From assembly GCA_943324925.2 (NCBI GenBank), contig CALPNL020000069.1, positions 1 to 9,315 on the forward strand: 9,315 nt of DNA, in the 5' to 3' direction. The notes under the pieces were generated by a model, which had not been told where the DNA came from, did no database searches, and saw only the letters and a list, made by a program, of their open reading frames with translations. The translations under genes were made by a program, and so were the position numbers. Position 1 is the first letter of the stretch; each line of letters starts with the position of its first letter. The stretch comes from Chitinophaga pinensis. Lineage in GTDB: Bacteria > Bacteroidota > Bacteroidia > Flavobacteriales > Flavobacteriaceae. Below, one piece after another: positions 1 to 6,609 of this stretch.

Positions 1-374
1 AATAAAATCAAACCTATTTTATCATTATTCTGAGTTGCCGAAAATGCCATTGTGGCGGCTATTTCTGTAACTATATCTTTTTTAAATTGGTTTTTAGAAC
101 CAAAACTTTCAGACCCAGAAATATCAACCATTAACATCATGGTTAACTCACGTTCTTCTTCAAAAACTTTAACGTGGGCTTCGTTATATCTAGCAGTTAC
201 GTTCCAATCTATAGCACGAATATCGTCACCATATTGGTACTGACGAACTTCAGAAAATGTCATCCCGCGCCCTTTAAAAGACGTGTGGTATTCTCCCGAA
301 AAGATGTGATCACTCAATCTTCGGGTTTTAATTTCTATTTTACGTACTTTTTTTAATAGTTCTTTGGTATCCAT
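1..374 (-). CDS. DUF58 domain protein, N-terminal part (runs off left edge)
   Basis: This is an open frame starting with ATG at 374 and still open at the window edge, giving 124 complete codons. The protein begins MDTKELLKKVRKIEIK. It contains the DUF58 core: FSEVRQYQYGDD at about residues 40-51, RAIDWN at 53-58, then TARYNEAHVKVFEEERE. A von Willebrand A-like strand follows, ending in DISGS (D84, S86, S88), the first part of a MIDAS metal site, which is intact. DUF58 proteins average about 290-300 residues, so more than half lies outside the window. DUF58 proteins are regularly encoded next to MoxR ATPases and upstream of BatA/BatB von Willebrand proteins; they are thought to be chaperone partners or substrate adaptors in envelope-stress or aerotolerance functions. 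The moxR gene ends 84 bp upstream on the same strand, so co-transcription is likely. The family call is firm; the exact role is unknown. Confidence 0.92.
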   Translation of the reverse strand, partial: MDTKELLKKVRKIEIKTRRLSDHIFSGEYHTSFKGRGMTFSEVRQYQYGDDIRAIDWNVTARYNEAHVKVFEEERELTMMLMVDISGSESFGSKNQFKKDIVTEIAATMAFSATQNNDKIGLIL

Positions 375-379
375 TTCAT

Positions 380-456
380 TTAGCTTTCAGCAAGTAGCCA
401 TTAGCTTTCAGCTTTCAGAATTATTCTAAATGCTTGTTGCTTATAGCTTAAAGCTT
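380..456 (-). repeat. Degenerate 7-bp tandem repeat array (consensus AAGCTNN), 11 units
   Basis: Read on the minus strand, the spacer between moxR and the DUF58 gene divides into eleven consecutive 7-bp units with no change of phase. Seven units start AAGC (for example AAGCTTT, AAGCTAT, AAGCTGA, AAGCTAA). Two more keep GCT at the same unit position. Only the two units at 415-428 have lost the motif. The array starts 2 bp after the moxR stop codon and ends 5 bp before the DUF58 ATG, so it fills nearly the whole spacer. The phase is seen directly; function is unknown. Confidence 0.8.
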
Positions 457-458
457 AT

Positions 459-1463
459 TTACGGTACTTCAATCTCGTTTACGATTTTGTTGATGATGTC
501 AACAGAGGTAATGTTTTCCGCTTCTGCTTCATAGGTAATTCCAATTCTATGACGCAATACATCGTGAACAACCGCACGAACATCTTCAGGGATTACATAT
601 CCTCTACGTTTAATAAAAGCGTAACATTTAGCAGCATTTGCTAGATTGATACTTCCACGAGGAGAAGATCCAAAACTGATTAGAGGTTTTAAATCAGCTA
701 ATTTATATTGCTCAGGAAAACGAGTTGCAAAAATGATATCAAGAATATATTTTTCAATTTTCTCATCCATATAAACTTCACGAACTGCTTCTTGCGCTCG
801 CAAAATTTGTTCGACTGTAACTACTGCATTTACTTTTTCGTAGGCCCCTTTCAAATTTTGACGAATTACCATTCTTTCGTCTTCCATTTTAGGATAGTCA
901 ATAACCGTTTTTAGCATGAAACGGTCTACTTGTGCCTCTGGAAGTTGGTAGGTTCCTTCTTGTTCTATTGGGTTTTGGGTGGCCAATACTAAAAATGGTT
1001 TTTCCAATTTAAAAGTAGTATCGCCAATAGTAACCTGCTTCTCCTGCATCGCTTCTAGTAAAGCCGATTGCACTTTTGCAGGCGCTCGATTTATCTCATC
1101 TGCCAAGACGAAATTAGCGAAAATAGGTCCTTTTTTTATTGAAAATTCATTTTGTTTAATGTTATAAATCATTGTCCCTACCACATCGGCAGGCAATAAA
1201 TCGGGAGTAAATTGAATTCTGCTAAAAGAACCTTGAACGGCTTGTGATAAAGTATTAATTGCCAACGTTTTTGCCAATCCTGGAACCCCTTCTAATAAAA
1301 TGTGACCTTGTCCAAGAAGTCCAATTAATAATCTTTCAATCATGTGCTTCTGACCCACAATTACTTTGTTCATTTCCATAGTAAGAAGGTCTATAAAAGC
1401 ACTTTCTTTTTCAATTTTTTCATTTATCGCTCTGATGTCTAAAGTCGAAGTATTTTCTTCCAT
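459..1463 (-). CDS. MoxR-family AAA+ ATPase
   Basis: This 334-residue protein is a complete MoxR ATPase (AAA_3 plus a C-terminal lid domain), close to the usual length of 310-340. The visible motifs are Walker A GVPGLAKT (59-66), Walker B FVLADE (118-123) followed by the family signature NR (125-126), sensor 1 in ATQNP (N164), LPEAQVDRF (174-182) with the likely arginine finger, and a sensor-2 region around GSSPRG (about 266-271). There is no signal peptide or membrane segment, so it is cytoplasmic. MoxR ATPases act as chaperone-like partners of DUF58 and von Willebrand A proteins, and the next gene is DUF58. The ATG at 1463 gives the expected N-terminal helix. Upstream there is only a near-match to the -7 box (TCAATTTG, 1511-1518) without a clear -33, so the promoter is not called. 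Confidence 0.96.
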   Translation of the reverse strand: MEENTSTLDIRAINEKIEKESAFIDLLTMEMNKVIVGQKHMIERLLIGLLGQGHILLEGVPGLAKTLAINTLSQAVQGSFSRIQFTPDLLPADVVGTMIYNIKQNEFSIKKGPIFANFVLADEINRAPAKVQSALLEAMQEKQVTIGDTTFKLEKPFLVLATQNPIEQEGTYQLPEAQVDRFMLKTVIDYPKMEDERMVIRQNLKGAYEKVNAVVTVEQILRAQEAVREVYMDEKIEKYILDIIFATRFPEQYKLADLKPLISFGSSPRGSINLANAAKCYAFIKRRGYVIPEDVRAVVHDVLRHRIGITYEAEAENITSVDIINKIVNEIEVP

Positions 1464-1675
1464 TTTACTAATTTTATTATTGTAAATTTTAACATTTAAA
1501 TTTGAGAGTGCAAATTGAATTTTTTTTTAGAAGTACGATGTTAAAAAATGGTTAAAACTTCTACAAAACAAATGCTTTTAAGGCTGTATTGTGATTTTCT
1601 TTTTATAATTTTAAGAACTTTATGAAAATTACCTAAAAACCATTCCATTTCATTTAACATTTAAATACTAAAACC
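1464..1675. other. Divergent intergenic region, moxR (-) / aldo-keto reductase (+)
   Basis: This 212-bp AT-rich spacer must hold the promoters for moxR to the left and for the reductase operon to the right. No exact TAnnTTTG element with a well-spaced TTG was found on either strand. The nearest candidates are TCAATTTG (minus, 1511-1518) and TAATTTTA (plus, 1606-1613). The latter has a TTG at 1589-1591, which is closer than usual (14 nt). No small ORF or hairpin of note was seen. Confidence 0.5.
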
Positions 1676-2548
1676 TTGAAAAAAAATAAGTTATCGCCTA
1701 TTATTGCTGGAACTATGAATTGGGGCGTATGGGATAAAAACCTCAGTACTTCCGAAATGGAAAGCACGATAAATATTTGTCTTGAAAATAAAGTAACCAC
1801 CTTTGATCATGCCGACATTTATGGATCGTACACTACTGAAGCGGCATTCGGGAAGGCATTTGCTTCAAGCAAAATCAATAGAGAAGCCCTTCAATTTATT
1901 TCAAAATGTGGGATTCAATATGTTTCAGAAAATAGAAAAAACACAATTAAACACTACGATTACTCGAAAGAATACATCATTTGGTCGGTGGAGAATTCAC
2001 TAAAAAACCTTCAAACAGATTATCTAGATGTACTTTTATTGCACCGCCCAAGTCCGTTAATGCAGGCTGATGAAATTGCTGAGGCGGTAATTAAATTAAA
2101 ATCGGAAGGTAAAATAATAGACTTTGGAGTATCCAATTTTACTGCTTCACAGACCGAATTAATTCGTCAAAAAACAGAAATTAGTTACAATCAAATTCAG
2201 TTTTCAGCAACTCATTTCGAACCGATGTTGGACGGAAGTTTGGATTATATGCAAATAAATAAAATTCAACCTATGTCCTGGAATCCCCTTGGAACGGTTT
2301 TCCGTGAAGACAATGAGCAAACCAGAAGATTAAAAAAGCTACTCGCTTCGTTAGTTTCAAAGTACCACTTTGGTGCAGACACCTTACTATTGGCTTGGAT
2401 TTTACAACATCCAGCTAAAGTAATTCCGGTGGCCGGGACTGTAAATGTGGCAAGAATTCAACTATTAATGAAAGCAACGCAATTGGAATTAGAAAAAGAA
2501 GATTGGTTTGCTATTTGGACCGAAAGCATGGGGAATAAAGTCCCTTAA
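1676..2548 (+). CDS. Aldo/keto reductase, YdhF-like
   Basis: This 290-residue protein is a complete aldo/keto reductase with a TIM-barrel layout, expected to be a cytoplasmic NADPH-dependent carbonyl reductase. The AKR catalytic tetrad is visible: D44 and Y49 in TTFDHADIYG, K77 in SKCGI, and H123 in LLLHRPSP. The FGVSNF motif (about 150-155) and a C-terminal VIPVAGT cofactor-phosphate region are also present. It resembles E. coli YdhF through most of its length (VTTxDHADIYG, SKCGI, HRPxPLMxADE, FGVSNFT); the physiological substrate is unknown. The start is TTG at 1676. A stop codon lies in frame at 1655-1657 with no ATG between, and the next in-frame ATG (residue 14) would cut off the first barrel strand. 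It is the first gene of a three-gene unit, 23 bp ahead of the short-chain dehydrogenase. Confidence 0.93.
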   Translation: MKKNKLSPIIAGTMNWGVWDKNLSTSEMESTINICLENKVTTFDHADIYGSYTTEAAFGKAFASSKINREALQFISKCGIQYVSENRKNTIKHYDYSKEYIIWSVENSLKNLQTDYLDVLLLHRPSPLMQADEIAEAVIKLKSEGKIIDFGVSNFTASQTELIRQKTEISYNQIQFSATHFEPMLDGSLDYMQINKIQPMSWNPLGTVFREDNEQTRRLKKLLASLVSKYHFGADTLLLAWILQHPAKVIPVAGTVNVARIQLLMKATQLELEKEDWFAIWTESMGNKVP

Positions 2549-2571
2549 TAATAATAAATAATACAAATAAA

Positions 2572-3324
2572 TTGAAAACAGCATTAATTACAGGCGCCAC
2601 CAGCGGAATTGGAAGAGCCACCGCGAGAGTTTTGGCCAAAAATAATTACAAAATTGTACTTTGCGGACGCCGTGAAGATCGGATTTTAGAACTCCAAAAA
2701 GAACTATCAGAAGTAACCCAAGTACATACTTTATTATTTGATGTTCGAGATAAAAAAGCAGTTTTTGATAGTATTGCATCTCTTCCAGAATCTTTTTCAA
2801 ACATAGATGTTTTAGTTAATAATGCCGGAAATGCGCATGGTTTAGACCCAATTCAAACTGGCGATTTAGACGATTGGGATGCGATGATCGACATTAATTT
2901 GAAAGGACTTTTATATGTTTCTAGAGCGATTATTCCCAATATGGTTGCTCGTGAATCGGGGCATATTATTAATATTGGTTCCACAGCTGCAAAAGAAGTA
3001 TACCCAAACGGGAACGTTTACTGCGCCACAAAACACGCTGTAGATTCTTTAAATCAAGCGATGCGGATTGATCTGAATCCTTACGGAATTCGTGTAGGGG
3101 CGATTCATCCTGGGATGGTTGACACCGAATTTAGTACCGTTCGTTTCAAAGGAGACAAGGAGAAAGCAGCCAATGTTTATAGAGGATTTTCCCCTTTACA
3201 AGCCGAAGACTTAGCGGATATTATTCATTTTGTAGTCTCAAGACCGTACCATGTGAATATTGCTGATTTAGTGGTTATGCCAACGGCTCAAGCAATGGTT
3301 AGTATTGTTAAGCGAAATTTGTAA
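2572..3324 (+). CDS. Short-chain dehydrogenase/reductase, YdfG-like
   Basis: This 250-residue classical SDR has all the family motifs: TGATSGIG (7-14, dinucleotide loop), GRR (32-34, whose arginines suggest NADP(H) preference), NNAG (83-86), and catalytic N109, S137, Y150 and K154 in the YCATK pattern. Its overall sequence resembles E. coli YdfG, the NADP-dependent 3-hydroxy acid dehydrogenase that acts on serine, allo-threonine and 3-hydroxypropionate or malonic semialdehyde. Shared stretches include SLPxxxxNIDxLVNNAG, GHIINIGSTA, TEFSxVRFKGD and HVNI near the C-terminus. The same substrate class is a reasonable inference. The start is TTG at 2572: no upstream ATG is in frame, and any later Met would destroy the Rossmann motif. 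The metallophosphatase gene begins 1 nt after its stop codon. Confidence 0.93.
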   Translation: MKTALITGATSGIGRATARVLAKNNYKIVLCGRREDRILELQKELSEVTQVHTLLFDVRDKKAVFDSIASLPESFSNIDVLVNNAGNAHGLDPIQTGDLDDWDAMIDINLKGLLYVSRAIIPNMVARESGHIINIGSTAAKEVYPNGNVYCATKHAVDSLNQAMRIDLNPYGIRVGAIHPGMVDTEFSTVRFKGDKEKAANVYRGFSPLQAEDLADIIHFVVSRPYHVNIADLVVMPTAQAMVSIVKRNL

Positions 3325-3325
3325 C

Positions 3326-4054
3326 ATGAAAAGAATCCTTGTTATCGGAGACATACACGGTGGTTTGAAAGCACTAATTCAAGTTTTAGAAAAGGCAAAT
3401 GTTACTCCAAAAGACACCTTAATTTTTCTAGGTGATTATGTAGATGGCTGGAGTGAATCGCCACAAGTTATTGATTTTTTAATTGGCTTAAGCCAACAGC
3501 AGGAATGTATTTTTATTCGAGGAAATCACGATGAGTTATTGTTGAATTGGTTGGAATCCAATCGTGATAATCCAATGTGGAAGGAGCACGGCGGTGAGGC
3601 TACCGTTTTGGCTTATGCCAATGTTGACGAAGCTAGAAAACAAAAGCACATTGATTTTTTAAAAAACCTGCACAATTATTATCTGGATTCTAACAACCGA
3701 TTGTTTGTTCATGCTGGATTTACTAATTTGAACGGAGTAACCCACGAATATTTTCCTAAAATGTTTTATTGGGAAAGAACACTTTGGGAAATGGCAGTGG
3801 CAATGGATAAATCGATAGAAAAAGAGGATTTATTGTATCCAAAAAGGCTAAAATTATACAATGAAGTTTATATTGGGCACACCCCGGTTACAAAAATCAA
3901 TAAAACAACTCCTGTAAATTTTGCCAATGTTTGGAATATTGATACAGGCGCTGCCTTTTTAGGGCCGTTAAGCATTTTAGATGTAGATACCAAAGAATAT
4001 TGGCAAAGCGATCCATTACCATTATTATATCCTAATGAAAAGGGTAGAAATTAA
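3326..4054 (+). CDS. PPP-family metallophosphoesterase (Ser/Thr phosphatase or Ap4A hydrolase-like)
   Basis: This 242-residue calcineurin-like phosphatase has a complete set of metal-site motifs: GDIHG (8-12), GDYVDG (36-41), GNHDE (66-70), FVHAG (H129) and IGHTPV (H185), followed by the NIDTGAAF segment typical of the bacterial PPP group. It is expected to be a cytoplasmic two-metal phosphoesterase. Relatives hydrolyse phosphoserine/threonine or diadenosine polyphosphates; sequence alone does not decide which. I place the start at the ATG at 3326, 1 nt after the dehydrogenase stop codon, because MKRILVIGDIHG is a normal N-terminus. A TTG at 3305 in the same frame would add seven residues inside the upstream gene and is less likely. 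The spacing suggests translational coupling. Its TAA overlaps the TAA of the convergent lipoprotein gene in the sequence TTAA. Confidence 0.93.
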   Translation: MKRILVIGDIHGGLKALIQVLEKANVTPKDTLIFLGDYVDGWSESPQVIDFLIGLSQQQECIFIRGNHDELLLNWLESNRDNPMWKEHGGEATVLAYANVDEARKQKHIDFLKNLHNYYLDSNNRLFVHAGFTNLNGVTHEYFPKMFYWERTLWEMAVAMDKSIEKEDLLYPKRLKLYNEVYIGHTPVTKINKTTPVNFANVWNIDTGAAFLGPLSILDVDTKEYWQSDPLPLLYPNEKGRN

Positions 4055-4419
4055 AGTAATAACACCATCAGGGTTTGTGGAATTACATGACAAATATCCC
4101 TTGTTACCACGATAGGCTGAGAAACATAAGTTTGCCTTCCGGCTTTGGTAACAGTAATTGTATAGATTCCAGCCCTTTCATATGCCCCGTAAAATATAGG
4201 ATTTTGAGGGTCAAAAAACTGCAAAGTTTCTGAATAATTTCCGTTCGTAGCAACTACTGTCACCCCATCAGAAATGGGAATGCTAGAACTTGATTCTACC
4301 AGATGGACGCTCACATTTAGTCCCGCTTTTACTTCAGTGGTGCAAAAAATATCATCTGAATCACTCGCTTGACATGAAAATAGCAAAATAAAAAAAAAGT
4401 AAATAGCTCCTTTTTTCAT
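4051..4419 (-). CDS. Small lipoprotein with a beta-sandwich (carboxypeptidase regulatory-like) domain
   Basis: This 122-residue protein starts with a lipoprotein signal peptide: MKK, a hydrophobic stretch at 5-14, and lipobox LFSC with the lipidated Cys at residue 16. The residues after the Cys (QASDSDD) are acidic and resemble the surface-export signals of Bacteroidota lipoproteins, so exposure on the outer face of the outer membrane is possible. The mature part has alternating beta-type segments (AGLNVSVHL, DGVTVVATNG, GIYTITVTKAGRQTYVS), as in carboxypeptidase regulatory-like or other Ig-like folds. Two further cysteines (C26, C110) could form a disulfide. The gene lies 12 bp downstream of the aldehyde dehydrogenase on the same strand and may be read with it. 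Its stop overlaps the convergent phosphatase stop. The function is not known. Confidence 0.82.
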   Translation of the reverse strand: MKKGAIYFFFILLFSCQASDSDDIFCTTEVKAGLNVSVHLVESSSSIPISDGVTVVATNGNYSETLQFFDPQNPIFYGAYERAGIYTITVTKAGRQTYVSQPIVVTRDICHVIPQTLMVLLL

Positions 4420-4431
4420 ATAATGGGATTA

Positions 4432-5985
4432 TTACAAATCAAATTTTATCCCTTGTGCTAAAGGTAAACTTGTGGTATAATTGATCGTGTTAGTTTGTCT
4501 TCTCATGTAAACTTTCCATGCATCTGAACCCGATTCACGGCCTCCGCCAGTTTCTTTTTCACCACCAAAAGCGCCACCAATTTCAGCACCTGAAGTACCG
4601 ATATTTACATTGGCTATTCCACAATCTGAACCGGCAACTGAGAGAAATAGTTCTGCTTCGCGCAAATTATTAGTCATAATTGCGGATGATAATCCTTGCG
4701 CTACCCCATTTTGAATTGCAATAGCATTATGAATGTTGCCAGAATATTTTAAAAGGTATAAAACTGGGGCAAAGGTTTCATGCTGAACGATCTCAAAAGA
4801 GTTGTTCGCCTCAGCAATTGCTGGTTTAACGTAACAACCGCTTTCATATCCTTCACCAGAAAGTACGCCGCCTTCCACCAAAATTTTTCCACCTTCGGCA
4901 ACCACTTTTGTTAAAGCAGTATGGTACATTTCAACCGCCATGGTATCAATTAGCGGCCCCACATGATTGTTTTGATCCAATGGATTTCCAATTCTTAATT
5001 GGTTGTAGGCCGACACCATTGCGTCTTTAACTTTATCGTAAATACTTTCGTGAATAATCAATCTTCTTGTTGAGGTACAACGTTGACCCGCAGTTCCTAC
5101 AGCTCCAAATACAGCTCCAATTACGGTCATTTTTATATCGGCATCAGGAGTAACTATGATAGCATTGTTTCCGCCTAATTCTAATAACGATTTTCCTAAA
5201 CGACCAGCAACAGTTTGAGCTACAATTTTACCCATTCTTGTAGATCCAGTAGCTGATATTAATGGAATTCTACGATCAGTAGTCATTAATTCACCTACTT
5301 TATAATCTCCGTTAATTAAGCAGGATATTCCTTCTGGCAGGTTGTTTTCTTTTATCACCTCGGCAATAATATTTTGGCAAGCAATTCCACAAAGCGGTGT
5401 TTTTTCTGAAGGTTTCCACACGCAAACATCGCCGCAAATCCAGGCTAAAGCAGTATTCCATGCCCACACAGCAACAGGAAAATTAAATGCAGAAATGATT
5501 CCTACTACTCCCATTGGGTGATATTGTTCGTACATTCTGTGGCCAGGTCTTTCCGAATGCATGGTTAATCCATGTAATTGTCTTGAAAGCCCTACAGCAA
5601 AATCACATATGTCGATCATTTCTTGAACTTCACCGTAACCTTCTTGAAGTGATTTTCCCATTTCGTAGGAAACCAATTTCCCTAGCGCTTCTTTATTTTT
5701 TCTTAATTTTTCACCAAACTGTCTAACAATTTCTCCTCGCTGAGGTGCAGGCATTACTCTAAAGGTTTGAAATGCTGAAGTAGCAGCTTGCATCACTTTT
5801 TCGTAATCTGCTTCGGAAGTACATTTTACAGCACCTATTAATTGTCCGTCTACTGGAGAATAACTTTCTAAAGTGGATCCATTTGAAAAATTATTTACCC
5901 CTGTAGAAGTACCTTCATTTATCGCTTTTACTCCCAGTTGGCCTAAAGCTTCTTTCATCCCGAATTGATTTGCAATTGTTATCAT
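4432..5985 (-). CDS. amaB: ALDH7-family aldehyde dehydrogenase (aminoadipate-semialdehyde type)
   Basis: This 517-residue NAD(P)-dependent aldehyde dehydrogenase is full length for ALDH7/antiquitin. Visible residues are N168 in FNFP, K191 in WKPSEKTP, GSTRMG (247-252) of the cofactor fold, the general base E269 in LELGG, and the nucleophile C303 in GTAGQRCTSTRR. The LELGGNNAIIV and AVGTAGQRCT segments are characteristic of the ALDH7/AmaB group, which oxidises L-2-aminoadipate-6-semialdehyde (in equilibrium with piperideine-6-carboxylate) in lysine breakdown. That substrate is inferred from the subfamily; no other lysine-degradation gene is in the window, so the symbol is tentative. The ATG at 5985 fits the usual N-terminus. 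A -7 element lies 36 bp upstream, between this gene and the terminator of the preceding unit, so the gene probably starts its own transcript. Confidence 0.93.
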   Translation of the reverse strand: MITIANQFGMKEALGQLGVKAINEGTSTGVNNFSNGSTLESYSPVDGQLIGAVKCTSEADYEKVMQAATSAFQTFRVMPAPQRGEIVRQFGEKLRKNKEALGKLVSYEMGKSLQEGYGEVQEMIDICDFAVGLSRQLHGLTMHSERPGHRMYEQYHPMGVVGIISAFNFPVAVWAWNTALAWICGDVCVWKPSEKTPLCGIACQNIIAEVIKENNLPEGISCLINGDYKVGELMTTDRRIPLISATGSTRMGKIVAQTVAGRLGKSLLELGGNNAIIVTPDADIKMTVIGAVFGAVGTAGQRCTSTRRLIIHESIYDKVKDAMVSAYNQLRIGNPLDQNNHVGPLIDTMAVEMYHTALTKVVAEGGKILVEGGVLSGEGYESGCYVKPAIAEANNSFEIVQHETFAPVLYLLKYSGNIHNAIAIQNGVAQGLSSAIMTNNLREAELFLSVAGSDCGIANVNIGTSGAEIGGAFGGEKETGGGRESGSDAWKVYMRRQTNTINYTTSLPLAQGIKFDL

Positions 5986-6020
5986 TGTAACTATTTAGTT
6001 AAGAATTGTTATATTTTTTA

Positions 6021-6028
6021 CAAAAATA
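6021..6028 (-). promoter_or_regulatory. Bacteroidota -7 promoter element for the aldehyde dehydrogenase
   Basis: The minus strand reads TATTTTTG, an exact match to TAnnTTTG, 35 bp upstream of the dehydrogenase ATG and just past the terminator of the previous unit. No TTG sits at the -33 position, so support rests on the -7 match and the location. Confidence 0.5.
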
Positions 6029-6047
6029 CGTTATTTAATAAAATAAA

Positions 6048-6077
6048 AAAGGGTTTTAGCGCGAACTAAAACCCTTT
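6048..6077 (-). terminator. Intrinsic terminator after the SnoaL-like lipoprotein pair
   Basis: A perfect 12-bp stem (AAAGGGTTTTAG pairing with CTAAAACCCTTT) encloses a 6-nt loop. On the minus strand it is followed at once by a T-rich run (complement of the A-rich 6036-6050). It lies 19 bp beyond the stop codon of the lipoprotein gene at 6096 and separates that unit from the aldehyde dehydrogenase. Confidence 0.9.
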
Positions 6078-6095
6078 CTTTGAAATAAATTTTAA

Positions 6096-6581
6096 TTATT
6101 TCATTAACCCTAATTGTTTCATGAAATCCATGTTATCCATGAAATCTCTTTCTTCAACAATTTTACCGTTTACCATTCTAGCAATAGTACAACCTTCTAC
6201 GTCAATCGTTTTTCCGGTAGCAGGAATTCCCATAAAATCACCCGTATGAGTTCCTTTAAATTCCCAATATTTTGTTAGTTTGTCGCCACTAGCAAAAGTC
6301 TCTTTCACAATAAATTTTCTGTTTGAAAATCCGGTTACGAAATTAGCATAATAGGCTTTTGCGCCTGCTATTCCTTTAATTTCAGGCACGGTGTGTAGCA
6401 CAATTTCTGGTGCATAAGCAGAGTCAAGTAAGTCAACTTTTCCTTCATTAATAACTAAATCCCATGTTTTAGAATAGGAATCGATATTTGCCTGAGCTAC
6501 TTTTTCTCTTTCTGCACTTTCGTTTTTACAAGCTACAAATAGCAACCCTGATAATGCAAAAACTACAATTGATTTTTTCAT
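6096..6581 (-). CDS. SnoaL-like (ester cyclase-type) lipoprotein
   Basis: This 161-residue protein has a lipoprotein signal peptide, with MKK and a hydrophobic stretch at 5-17 ending in LLFVAC (lipid-bearing Cys at 18). The mature part is an NTF2-like alpha+beta cone of the SnoaL/ester cyclase kind. It begins with a helix (IDSYSKTWDLVINEGK), then APEIVLH (57-63), then the typical segment TGDFMGIPATGKTI (113-126), and ends VNGKIVEERDFMDN and QLGL. SnoaL relatives include polyketide cyclases and many uncharacterised binding proteins, so an enzymatic role is not established. Lipidation implies an envelope location. It lies 28 bp downstream of a second NTF2-like lipoprotein, and the pair ends in a strong terminator. 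The domain call is firm; the function is unknown. Confidence 0.88.
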   Translation of the reverse strand: MKKSIVVFALSGLLFVACKNESAEREKVAQANIDSYSKTWDLVINEGKVDLLDSAYAPEIVLHTVPEIKGIAGAKAYYANFVTGFSNRKFIVKETFASGDKLTKYWEFKGTHTGDFMGIPATGKTIDVEGCTIARMVNGKIVEERDFMDNMDFMKQLGLMK

Positions 6582-6609
6582 AATATAAGTATTTATAAAT
6601 TTCGATAAA

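Noticed and set aside
52..356. Two plus-strand open frames (about 60 residues each)
   Set aside because: They lie antisense to the DUF58 coding sequence, which has strong family motifs; the predicted peptides match no family and are shadows.
380..456. Heptad array as a CRISPR or mobile-element end
   Set aside because: Units are 7 bp with no spacers, no associated cas or transposase genes and no target duplication.
708..1167. Plus-strand open frames inside moxR
   Set aside because: Antisense to a complete MoxR ATPase; no promoter or recognisable domain.
1803..2003. Plus-strand frame overlapping the aldo/keto reductase
   Set aside because: It is in another frame of a clear reductase gene that carries all catalytic residues.
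2588..2800. Minus-strand frame opposite the short-chain dehydrogenase
   Set aside because: Antisense shadow of a conserved gene; low-complexity hydrophobic translation without family features.
3305..3325. TTG at 3305 as start of the metallophosphatase
   Set aside because: It would add seven residues lying within the upstream gene and before the conserved first strand; the ATG at 3326 gives a normal N-terminus.
5514..5726. Plus-strand frame inside the aldehyde dehydrogenase
   Set aside because: Antisense shadow of a complete ALDH7 gene.
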